From positions 1-20,865 of the forward strand of contig CANHNG010000003.1 of assembly GCA_947461915.1 (NCBI GenBank): 20,865 bases of DNA, in the 5' to 3' direction. The first letter of the stretch is position 1; each line of letters opens with the position of its first letter. The notes below the pieces were generated by a model. It was not told where the DNA came from and did no database searches. It saw only the letters and a list, made by a program, of their open reading frames with translations. Positions 1-7,006 of this stretch are shown here, piece after piece. The translations under genes were made by a program, and so were the position numbers. This DNA is from Flavobacteriaceae bacterium. GTDB lineage: Bacteria > Bacteroidota > Bacteroidia > Flavobacteriales > Flavobacteriaceae.

Positions 1-159
1 AAAAACAATAAATTATTTGTATTTTCACCGTTAGTTAAATCGCCAGTTTCAGTCCGTTATGCTTGGAATAACACGGATAAAGCCAATCTTTTCAATGACG
101 AGAATCTACCAGCTTCCCCTTTTCGAACTGACAATTGGGAAAATATAATTATCGAATAA
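1..159 (+). CDS. Sialate O-acetylesterase-like protein, C-terminal end (partial)
   Basis: The frame is open from the first base and ends at TAA 157-159, giving the last 52 residues of a protein whose body lies upstream of the window. The stretch SVRYAWNNTDKANLFNDENL followed by PASPFRTDNW is the typical C-terminal signature of SGNH-type sialate O-acetylesterase (SASA/DUF303) proteins. These esterases remove O-acyl, usually acetyl, groups from sugars, and are common in Bacteroidota carbohydrate gene clusters with broad substrates. The catalytic Ser and His are not in the window, so activity cannot be judged. The stop lies 11 bases before the likely start of the GH2 gene, which indicates one transcript. 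The family call rests on a short but distinctive tail. Confidence 0.75.
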   Translation, partial: KNNKLFVFSPLVKSPVSVRYAWNNTDKANLFNDENLPASPFRTDNWENIIIE

Positions 160-170
160 AATCTATTTGT

Positions 171-2888
171 ATGATGTTAATTTTGAATAGAAATAATTTT
201 TACAAACTATTAATACTCTTGTTTTTAAACGGGATGATTTGCTTTACACCACTTTTTGCTCAACAAAACAATCAATTTCAGTCGAATAATTATACCATAA
301 ATGAAGCTTGGAAATTTTCCAAAGAAGATATGCCCGAGAGTTATAAAGCTAGTTTTTCTGATAAAAATTGGTCTACAGTTTCCATTCCCCATACCTGGAA
401 TAATGAAGATGCGGTTGATGAAACCCCTGGTTTTTTTCGCGGAGCTTGCTGGTACCGTCGAAATGTTTTTATCGGCGATGAAGCCAAAGGTAAAAATACC
501 CTGATTAATTTCGAAGGGGCTTACCAAGTGGTGGATTTATATATCAATGAAAAATGGGTCGGCAAACACATCGGAGGCAATACCGCGTTTACTTTTGATA
601 TTACGAAATATGTACAAGTTGGGAAATCAAATTTGTTTGCTATCAAAGTGGATAATTCCTATAATGAAAACATCCCGCCTTTAACGGCCGATTATACTTT
701 TTTCGGGGGCATTAACAGACCCATTTCTTTGTCTTTTGTGGCGCCAATATACATTTCAAAGGATGATTTTGCCTCTTCCGGGGTTTATATCAATACGCCA
801 AAAGTTTCCGAGAAAGAAGCGATTGTCGAGGTAAAAACCTTAATTAAGAATACCCTTTCCGAAAGAAAAACAATTCGTATTGTCCAAAAATACCGTGATC
901 CAAACGGCAAAATTTTAATGGTAACTTCCACTAAATTAGTTTTGAATGCAGGTGATACCCAAACTTTCGTCGCAAAGCCTGTAAAAATTAATAGTCCGGA
1001 ATTATGGTCGCCCGATTCACCTCAATTATATACGATTGTAACGAGTTTAGTCGATAAAAACAATCAAACAATTGAGGAAACGGAGAATACGTTTGGATTG
1101 CGCTGGTTTGAATTTACGGTGGATAAAGGGTTTTATTTGAACGGAAAACAGTTAAAATTAATTGGTGTCAACCGACATGAAATGTACGAAGGTATAGGAA
1201 ATGCGTTGCGTGATGAAATGCACGTTCGGGACATGAATTTGATAAAGGAAATGGGCTGTAATTTTTTGCGGATTTCTCATTATACCCAAGATCAACACAT
1301 CTTGAATCTATGCGATAAATTGGGCATTGTTGCCATGGTTGAAATTCCAATTGTAAATGCCATCACTGAAAATGATATTTTTTTGAACAATTCATTACAC
1401 ATGGCTGAAGAAATGGTCAAGCAAAATTTTAACCATCCGTCTCTGGTTACTTGGGCTTATATGAATGAGGTCATGTTGCGTCCACCTTTCAAGAAAGACC
1501 CTGTTCGCCATGCTACTTATTGCAAAGAGGTAAATAGGCAGGCCAAAGCCATCGAGAAATTAATTCGAGATTTAGATCCCAATCGATATACTTTAATTCC
1601 TTGCCATGGTTCAATAGCATCCTATAAAGAAGCGGGATTGTTTGAAATCCCTAAAATTGTGGGGTTGAATTTATACCAAGGTTGGTACAGCGGAATATTT
1701 TCGGGATTTGACGACTATTTGGATGATTTTCACAAACAGTACCCTAACTCCCCTCTTATCATTACAGAATATGGTGCCGATGTTGATTCTCGATTGCATT
1801 CCTACTTACCGGAACGATTTGATTATACGGTAGAATACGGGAATTTGTTTCACGAGCATTATTTTAAAGCGATTCAGGAAAGAAATTTTGTTTCGGGAGC
1901 TGCGATTTGGAACCTAAATGATTTTTATTCAGAAGGACGGGCTGCCGCTGTTCCTCACGTTAACAACAAAGGCATAATAGGGTTAAATCGAGAAAAGAAA
2001 GATACTTATTACATGTACCAAGCTAATTTACTCAAAAAACCTTTTGTGGCAATAGGCTCCAATGCATGGTCAAGCAGGGCAGGAGTTGAAACTCAATCAA
2101 GTGTTTGTTTGCAATCGGTAGCGATCTACAGTAATTCACCAAAAGTCGAAGTGACACTAAACACAACATTTTTGGGTTCATTTAGTCCCGTAAACGGAGT
2201 GGTTTACGTTATGGTTCCATTTATTAGTGGCGCCAATATTTTGAAGGCTGTGGTCAATAATGAAGGAATAGAAGCAGCCGATTTTTACAAAACCAATTTT
2301 CAGTTGGTTCCAAAAAAACTCCAAGAGGCTAGTTTCACTTCATTAAATGTGATGTTAGGATCCAATCGTTATTTTGAAGACAAAGAGGCCGATATTTGCT
2401 GGATTCCGGAACAACCCTATTCTGAAGGAAGTTGGGGATATATTGGGGGAAAACCCTTTAAAACTAAAACAAGATTTGGCGAATTGCCAGCCTCAGAATT
2501 GGATATTCTAAATACTACCCAAGACCCTATTTTTCAAACACAACGCAACGGAATTGAATCTTTTAAAGCAGATGTTTCTGACGGTCAATATGAAATTTAT
2601 TTCTATTGGGCACATCTTATTCCGGCAGTGCAAAAAGAGGCGTTGGCCTATAATTTAGGCAACACTTCAACTTATGAAAATGCCACTAATTATATTTTTG
2701 ATGTTGTTGTAAATGGAAGCACGGTACTTCAAAATTTTGACATTCCTAGCCAAATAGGATCGGAAAGAGCCATTATAAAAAGCACACAAATTAACGTCAA
2801 AGAAGGCAAAGGAATTACCATTAAATTGGATGCAAGTAAGAATGGGAAGACTTATTTGAATGCAATAAGAATTGTAAAAATTAACTAA
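171..2888 (+). CDS. Secreted glycoside hydrolase family 2 enzyme (beta-galactosidase/beta-glucuronidase type)
   Basis: With the start at ATG 171 the protein has 905 residues. The frame is open to ATG 135, but that start would overlap the upstream gene and put 12 extra polar residues before the signal peptide. An ATG at 174 is equally possible. Residues 1-31 form a signal peptide ending LFAQQ. A GH2 sugar-binding jelly roll (about 35-190), an Ig-like sandwich (about 195-310) and a TIM barrel (about 315-620) follow. The barrel shows GVNRHEM, the acid/base Glu433 in WAYMNEV, the nucleophile Glu533 in IITEYGAD, and IWNLNDF. The last 170 residues resemble a malectin-like carbohydrate-binding domain (NRYFEDKEADICWIPEQPYS). 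Both catalytic residues are present, so it should be active on a terminal beta-linked sugar. The exact sugar (galactose, glucuronate or another) is not clear. It is probably periplasmic and co-transcribed with the upstream esterase. Confidence 0.9.
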   Translation: MMLILNRNNFYKLLILLFLNGMICFTPLFAQQNNQFQSNNYTINEAWKFSKEDMPESYKASFSDKNWSTVSIPHTWNNEDAVDETPGFFRGACWYRRNVFIGDEAKGKNTLINFEGAYQVVDLYINEKWVGKHIGGNTAFTFDITKYVQVGKSNLFAIKVDNSYNENIPPLTADYTFFGGINRPISLSFVAPIYISKDDFASSGVYINTPKVSEKEAIVEVKTLIKNTLSERKTIRIVQKYRDPNGKILMVTSTKLVLNAGDTQTFVAKPVKINSPELWSPDSPQLYTIVTSLVDKNNQTIEETENTFGLRWFEFTVDKGFYLNGKQLKLIGVNRHEMYEGIGNALRDEMHVRDMNLIKEMGCNFLRISHYTQDQHILNLCDKLGIVAMVEIPIVNAITENDIFLNNSLHMAEEMVKQNFNHPSLVTWAYMNEVMLRPPFKKDPVRHATYCKEVNRQAKAIEKLIRDLDPNRYTLIPCHGSIASYKEAGLFEIPKIVGLNLYQGWYSGIFSGFDDYLDDFHKQYPNSPLIITEYGADVDSRLHSYLPERFDYTVEYGNLFHEHYFKAIQERNFVSGAAIWNLNDFYSEGRAAAVPHVNNKGIIGLNREKKDTYYMYQANLLKKPFVAIGSNAWSSRAGVETQSSVCLQSVAIYSNSPKVEVTLNTTFLGSFSPVNGVVYVMVPFISGANILKAVVNNEGIEAADFYKTNFQLVPKKLQEASFTSLNVMLGSNRYFEDKEADICWIPEQPYSEGSWGYIGGKPFKTKTRFGELPASELDILNTTQDPIFQTQRNGIESFKADVSDGQYEIYFYWAHLIPAVQKEALAYNLGNTSTYENATNYIFDVVVNGSTVLQNFDIPSQIGSERAIIKSTQINVKEGKGITIKLDASKNGKTYLNAIRIVKIN

Positions 2889-2933
2889 TTGTAACAAACA
2901 AGCAGTTAAAAATAAAACTAATTCATTATATTT

Positions 2934-2947
2934 CGTGTACGAACACG
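2934..2947. promoter_or_regulatory. Palindromic operator upstream of the MFS-matB operon
   Basis: The 14-mer CGTGTACGAACACG has half sites CGTGT/ACACG around a central CG. It lies 68 bases before the transporter ATG, and the identical 14-mer occurs at 6941-6954. A weak -7-like box, TATATTTC at 2927-2934, overlaps its left edge, which suits a repressor. A palindrome with a central CG is typical of LacI-family operators, but other families cannot be excluded and no regulator gene is in the window. Confidence 0.7.
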
Positions 2948-3015
2948 TTTAAAAAAATAATCAACTATAATCTAAATAACTAACCAAAAACCAATTAACC
3001 TTAAAATTTTAAAAA

Positions 3016-4215
3016 ATGAAAGAAAACGTAACATTAAACAGTAAACAACAAAAAATAGCTTTGTTTTGTGCTTGTCTCGCCGGATTTGCATTTTCAGCAA
3101 ATTATACCAATCATGCTCCTTTAAAAGAATGGTTGATGAAGAGTTTTGATACTCCCGAATTTCCTTTGACCAAAGCAATGTTTGGATTTTTAACCACTGC
3201 AATTTTTTTGACACATGCCCTAATGCAAATTCCTGGGGGGCATTTGGCAGATAAATTTGGTCCAAAAAAAGTGTTGTGTTTTGCATTGACAATTGTCTGT
3301 ATTGGCAATTTTGGAATATCTTTTTCTGATAGTTACAATCAATTATTACTTTGGAAATTTTTTGTTGGTTTTGGGACTGGAGTTAGCTTTGTTTCTGGAG
3401 CAAGGTATATCTATCAATCTATTCCTTTAGAAAAATTATTTATTTATCAGGGGTATTACGGAGCAAGTGTACTTTTGGGTTCTGGTTTTGTAATTTTCGC
3501 AGTGCCACAAATAGCACGAATTTTTGACAGTTGGTCACCTGCATTTATTTCCACTTCGGCAGTAGCTTTTATAACGTTGCTGACTGTATTTGTTTTTGCA
3601 CCAAAACCTCATGCAAAAGATCATCCTCACAGTTCACTATTAACAATGCTTTCAAATGGACAATTGTATTTATTAGGATTGGTTCAAATGGCTTCTTTTG
3701 GTTTAGTAATCGTAATTGGATCATGGATTACAGAAATGTTAAAAGAAAATTTTGAATTTGAGAATAAATTAATAATCCCATTTATTGCTTCTTTGGTTTT
3801 ATTGCTGGGAATTTTCACAAGACCTTGGGGAGGCAAATTAGTTTCGCAAATTGGAGTTCGAAAATTATTGATTATTAGTTTGCTTCTAAATGCAACCGGA
3901 TGTTTTATATTAGCTTATTTCACCCCATTTCTTTACATTGATATTATAGCAATTGTATTATTGGGAATAGGCTGCGGATTGCCTTATGCAGGATTGTTTA
4001 ATAGAGCTGCTAACTTATTTCCGGGGAGAGCTGGAGCAGCAATGGGTCTTGTTAACATGCTTGGAATTGTATTTATATTGGCAGCAGCTCCATTAGTTGG
4101 TAAAATTGCAGATTGGGCAGGAAATTTCTCCTCTGCTTTTATTTCCTTGGGGATATTTGCATTGATAGTATGCGCTATTTCAATTAGAATTAATAACGAG
4201 CACTTACAAAAATAA
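3016..4215 (+). CDS. Major facilitator superfamily transporter, candidate malonate importer
   Basis: This 399-residue protein has about 12 hydrophobic segments. The MFS motif A between TM2 and TM3 is clear at residues 74-85 (GGHLADKFGPKK), and a weaker version lies between TM8 and TM9 (RPWGGKLVSQIGVRK). The length is normal for the superfamily. The gene is first in a group with a MatB-like synthetase 30 bases downstream and a malonyl-CoA decarboxylase-like gene after that, so I infer malonate or a related small carboxylate as substrate. Known Mat systems use unrelated carriers such as MatC, so this would be a replacement by a different family. The family is clear but the substrate rests only on context. 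The start at 3016 follows an A-rich leader (ttttaaaaaATG), and a palindromic operator lies 68 bases upstream. There is no sign of truncation. Confidence 0.88.
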   Translation: MKENVTLNSKQQKIALFCACLAGFAFSANYTNHAPLKEWLMKSFDTPEFPLTKAMFGFLTTAIFLTHALMQIPGGHLADKFGPKKVLCFALTIVCIGNFGISFSDSYNQLLLWKFFVGFGTGVSFVSGARYIYQSIPLEKLFIYQGYYGASVLLGSGFVIFAVPQIARIFDSWSPAFISTSAVAFITLLTVFVFAPKPHAKDHPHSSLLTMLSNGQLYLLGLVQMASFGLVIVIGSWITEMLKENFEFENKLIIPFIASLVLLLGIFTRPWGGKLVSQIGVRKLLIISLLLNATGCFILAYFTPFLYIDIIAIVLLGIGCGLPYAGLFNRAANLFPGRAGAAMGLVNMLGIVFILAAAPLVGKIADWAGNFSSAFISLGIFALIVCAISIRINNEHLQK

Positions 4216-4245
4216 CGTATAATATTTTTAAATTATAATTAGATA

Positions 4246-5688
4246 ATGAACTTAATACAGATTTTTAATTTATCATTAGTAGAGCGAAAAGATAAAATTG
4301 CTATAGAATTTGGGAGCGTCAGCTATACGTTCGGGGAAATCAATCTAAGAAGCAATAGAATGGCCAATCTCTTGCTTTCAAAAGGGCTTGTTGCCGGAGA
4401 TCGTATCTGTATTTACTTAGAGAATTGCGTCGAGATGATTGACTTGTATTTGGCTTGTGCCAAAACGGGAATTATATTCGTACCCGTTAATATCTTATAC
4501 AAAGAAAGAGAAATTACCCATATCCTAGGGGATGCCGATCCAAAACTATTAATAGCGGATGTTGCAGTTCCAGGAGGTTTTCCGGCATTGCAATTGACTG
4601 ATTTGATTCAAGAATTAAAAAGTCAAAGTGATGCTGCCGTAAAAATTAGAACCACCGGTGATAGTCCTGCAGCCTTGGTGTATACTAGTGGTACTACTGG
4701 GGCATCGAAAGGAGCGATTCTGACACATAATAATTTTATCTCCAATGGGTTAAATTTAGTATGCAGTTGGCAAATAACCGAAAACGATCGTTTTCTGCTG
4801 GCACTTCCTTTATTTCATGTTCATTCTCTTGCGAATGGAATTCATTGCTGGTTAATGAGTGGATGTACCATGCGTTTATTGGTAAGATTCGAACACCAAA
4901 AAGCGGCGAACGAATTCCTGGATTTTAAACCTAGCTTGTTCTTTGGAGTGCCAACAATTTACATCCGCTTGCTGGAACAACCCAATGACATTGCCCAAAA
5001 AATAGGATCCAACATGCGATTGTTCGCCTGTGGTTCTGCACCATTGCCTCCTCAGGTAATGGAAGATTTTGAAACTAAATATGGCCACGTAATTCTAGAA
5101 CGTTATGGAATGACGGAAACATTAATGAACATCAGTAATCCGTATAGTGGCGAACGAAGACCGGGAACGGTGGGATTTCCTTTGCCGGGGATATCAGCAA
5201 AAATTCTCTTGCCGGATGGAGAAGTGGCAGCAATCGACGAAGAAGGAGAAGTGTGTGTAAAAGGCCCCAATGTTTTTGCAGGCTATTGGAAAAGAGATCA
5301 AGCCACTATAGATTCCTTTGTGGATGGATATTTTAAAACCGGTGATATGGGCGTTATTTCCGAAGACGGTTATTTTACCTTAAGAGGCCGAAAAAGTGAT
5401 TTGATTATCAGTGGTGGATTTAATATTTATCCCCGAGAAATTGAAGAATTTTTGTTAGAACAAATAGGAATTGCCGAGGCAGTTGTTGTTGGGATTCCAC
5501 ATGAAACAAGAGGGGAGATGCCGGTGGCTTATATCGTCCCTTCCGATAATTATGATGCCATCGTAATTGAGGAATTGTGCAAAAAGACTTTTGCGTCTTT
5601 TAAAATTCCAAGAAAATTCATTTCGGTAGAGAGTCTGCCCAGAACGGCTTTGGGAAAAGTTCAAAAACATTTACTGCCAAAAGCATAA
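4246..5688 (+). CDS. matB: Malonyl-CoA synthetase-like acyl-CoA ligase (MatB family)
   Basis: This 480-residue member of the ANL superfamily would convert malonate, CoA and ATP to malonyl-CoA, AMP and PPi. The adenylation motifs are complete: the phosphate loop at about 145-156 (LVYTSGTTGASK), RYGMTET at 286-292, TGD at 365-367, the hinge GRKSDLIISGG at 381-391, and the catalytic Lys471 in PRTALGKVQKH. The stretch after motif A5, NISNPYSGERRPGTVGFPLPG, is typical of MatB/ACSF3-type malonyl-CoA synthetases rather than acetyl- or long-chain acyl-CoA ligases. The length of about 480-510 also fits MatB. It lies 30 bases after the transporter gene and 62 before the decarboxylase-like gene. The protein is probably cytoplasmic. 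Methylmalonate is a possible alternative substrate. Assignment to the ligase family is secure; malonate specificity is likely but rests on motif similarity. Confidence 0.85.
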   Translation: MNLIQIFNLSLVERKDKIAIEFGSVSYTFGEINLRSNRMANLLLSKGLVAGDRICIYLENCVEMIDLYLACAKTGIIFVPVNILYKEREITHILGDADPKLLIADVAVPGGFPALQLTDLIQELKSQSDAAVKIRTTGDSPAALVYTSGTTGASKGAILTHNNFISNGLNLVCSWQITENDRFLLALPLFHVHSLANGIHCWLMSGCTMRLLVRFEHQKAANEFLDFKPSLFFGVPTIYIRLLEQPNDIAQKIGSNMRLFACGSAPLPPQVMEDFETKYGHVILERYGMTETLMNISNPYSGERRPGTVGFPLPGISAKILLPDGEVAAIDEEGEVCVKGPNVFAGYWKRDQATIDSFVDGYFKTGDMGVISEDGYFTLRGRKSDLIISGGFNIYPREIEEFLLEQIGIAEAVVVGIPHETRGEMPVAYIVPSDNYDAIVIEELCKKTFASFKIPRKFISVESLPRTALGKVQKHLLPKA

Positions 5689-5750
5689 AGCCAATTCAAT
5701 CAACCAACAAAAAGCAAAAAAGCATAATTTTTAATAACACACACACTATA

Positions 5751-6326
5751 ATGATACTGCAATATGGCCAAGAGGGGTTTAATGAGGAATGGCTAGAATT
5801 AATAAAAAATGACCCGGTACACCCCAATATATCCATCGCTAAAAGGATAACTGGAGACCGAACTGTTTTTGTCTTTCTACATGAGGGTGTGCCGCAATTT
5901 ATGGTTTGTGTGAGAATTGGCAATAGACTGCCAAGAAATATGATGGAGGTATTAAACGATGATGGCTATAAAAGCAAATTCGACATTACGTATGCTATTT
6001 TTTATTCTATTTTTCGTTTGCCAGAAGCCACTTTGAAAGGAGCGGGGACAACCGCGATTAAGGATTTAATTGAACATTGCCGTGCATTAGGGATTAAAAA
6101 TTTCTTTACCCTAAGTCCAATACCTTCAATGAGGGAACATATTAAAAGAAGGCCAAGCGAATCTTCGGTTCGCAAATATTTAGAATCTTGGGAAGGGTCA
6201 GTGGCTAAATTTCATTTAAGCAATGGGGCCAAAATTCACAGTATTAATTTTGATGCCGATTATAGCGAACAAAGACTGAATGAAAGTTGGGGTATCATGG
6301 TGAATTATGACTATAACACAAAATAA
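5751..6326 (+). CDS. Malonyl-CoA decarboxylase-like protein, catalytic domain only
   Basis: This 191-residue protein matches the C-terminal GNAT-fold half of malonyl-CoA decarboxylase (MatA/MLYCD), which converts malonyl-CoA to acetyl-CoA and CO2. Visible family signatures are HPNISIAKRITGDRTVFVF near residues 24-42, AIFYSI at 82-87, TLSPIPSM at 120-127, VAKFHLSNGA at 151-160 and GIMVNYDY at 181-188. From memory of the family, Ser122, His155 and Tyr186 line up with active-site positions. The helical N-terminal domain of canonical enzymes (about 450-490 residues) is absent, and only 62 bases separate the start from the upstream synthetase gene, so this looks like a true short form rather than a misplaced start. 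The region AIFYSIFRLPEATLKGAGTT departs from the usual GISFGNFLIK-type helix. It probably acts after MatB in the same operon. Activity remains uncertain. Confidence 0.72.
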   Translation: MILQYGQEGFNEEWLELIKNDPVHPNISIAKRITGDRTVFVFLHEGVPQFMVCVRIGNRLPRNMMEVLNDDGYKSKFDITYAIFYSIFRLPEATLKGAGTTAIKDLIEHCRALGIKNFFTLSPIPSMREHIKRRPSESSVRKYLESWEGSVAKFHLSNGAKIHSINFDADYSEQRLNESWGIMVNYDYNTK

Positions 6327-6344
6327 GGGAGTCATTAAAATCTA

Positions 6345-6440
6345 ATGAAAACATTAATTCAATTTTAAACAATTCCCGATTTTCTGACACAATTTAATGC
6401 TGCTTTTGCAGATAAAAATTCTATAACAGACCAATTTTAA
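6345..6440 (+). pseudogene. Possible small gene remnant with an in-frame stop
   Basis: One frame reads MKTLIQF, a TAA stop at 6366-6368, then TIPDFLTQFNAAFADKNSI and TDQF up to TAA 6438-6440, directly before the next ATG. The second part has ordinary protein composition and faintly resembles the first helix of SnoaL/NTF2-like proteins. This may be chance in A+T-rich DNA. I list it because it is the only gene-like reading in the 114-base gap. Confidence 0.22.
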
Positions 6441-6818
6441 ATGATGAGAACTATAAAATTCAGGACTTTTTATAAACCGGATGCTGATTTTGACTATCAC
6501 GATGCGGTTGATTTAAAAAAATCACCCTCTTTTTTGCTTCATTATGGAGACTGTGAAATGGAACAATTTACAGGCCTTTATGATAGAAATGGAAAAGAAA
6601 TTTACGAAGGGGATTTTTTATGTGATTTTGAGATTGAGGACGAAGAAAACGGTAATATACCATATTACAAAGTAGAGTATGTGGATCGATTGGGTTGCTG
6701 GTGTGTGGACACTTCTATTTCAAGAAACGGATCCGGTTACGTAAGCATAACAGATTATTTTGTGAAAGAAAATATAGAAATTATGGGCAATAGCTATCAA
6801 AACCCCGAGCTTTTTTAG
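6441..6818 (+). CDS. YopX-family small protein
   Basis: This 125-residue protein begins MMRTIKFRTF and contains MEQFTGLYDRNGKEIYEGDF near residues 40-60 and IEIMGNSYQNPEL at the C-terminus. These are the hallmark start, middle and end of YopX-family proteins, small beta-rich proteins of unknown function usually found in phages and mobile elements of Firmicutes and Bacteroidota. ATG 6444 would serve equally well as the start. No other phage gene is visible nearby, so its place between a catabolic operon and a secreted beta-helix gene is unusual. It could be a leftover of a past insertion or a domesticated gene. The operator and promoter of the next gene begin 108 bases after its stop. The family call is good but the function is unknown. 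Confidence 0.8.
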   Translation: MMRTIKFRTFYKPDADFDYHDAVDLKKSPSFLLHYGDCEMEQFTGLYDRNGKEIYEGDFLCDFEIEDEENGNIPYYKVEYVDRLGCWCVDTSISRNGSGYVSITDYFVKENIEIMGNSYQNPELF

Positions 6819-6926
6819 ATAAAATAACTTCAATGTTTGTTTGCATCACTTTTTTCGAGACACAAAATCAATTTTTTTTTAACTTAATTTAACGGATTGT
6901 ATAGTGCAATTGTGAATTATTTTTTA

Positions 6927-6954
6927 TTAATTTGTTTTTTCGTGTACGAACACG
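6927..6954 (+). promoter_or_regulatory. Probable promoter with palindromic operator before the beta-helix gene
   Basis: TTAATTTG at 6927-6934 differs at one base from the Bacteroidota -7 consensus TAnnTTTG. It is followed six bases later by CGTGTACGAACACG (6941-6954), identical to the operator at 2934-2947. The palindrome would overlap the start of transcription, which suggests repression. The ATG of the beta-helix gene is 52 bases downstream of the operator. No clear -33 TTG at the ideal spacing was found. Confidence 0.65.
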
Positions 6955-7006
6955 ATACAAAATCTTCACCAGAATTCCAAAAATATAAATTTTTAATGCT
7001 TAATTT

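Noticed and set aside
135..170. Upstream ATG start at 135 for the GH2 gene
   Set aside because: It would overlap the end of the esterase gene and add a polar stretch ahead of a good signal peptide, so ATG 171 or 174 is preferred.
6345..6818. Prophage or integrated plasmid around the YopX gene
   Set aside because: No integrase, structural gene, att-like direct repeat or tRNA is visible; one YopX gene is not enough.
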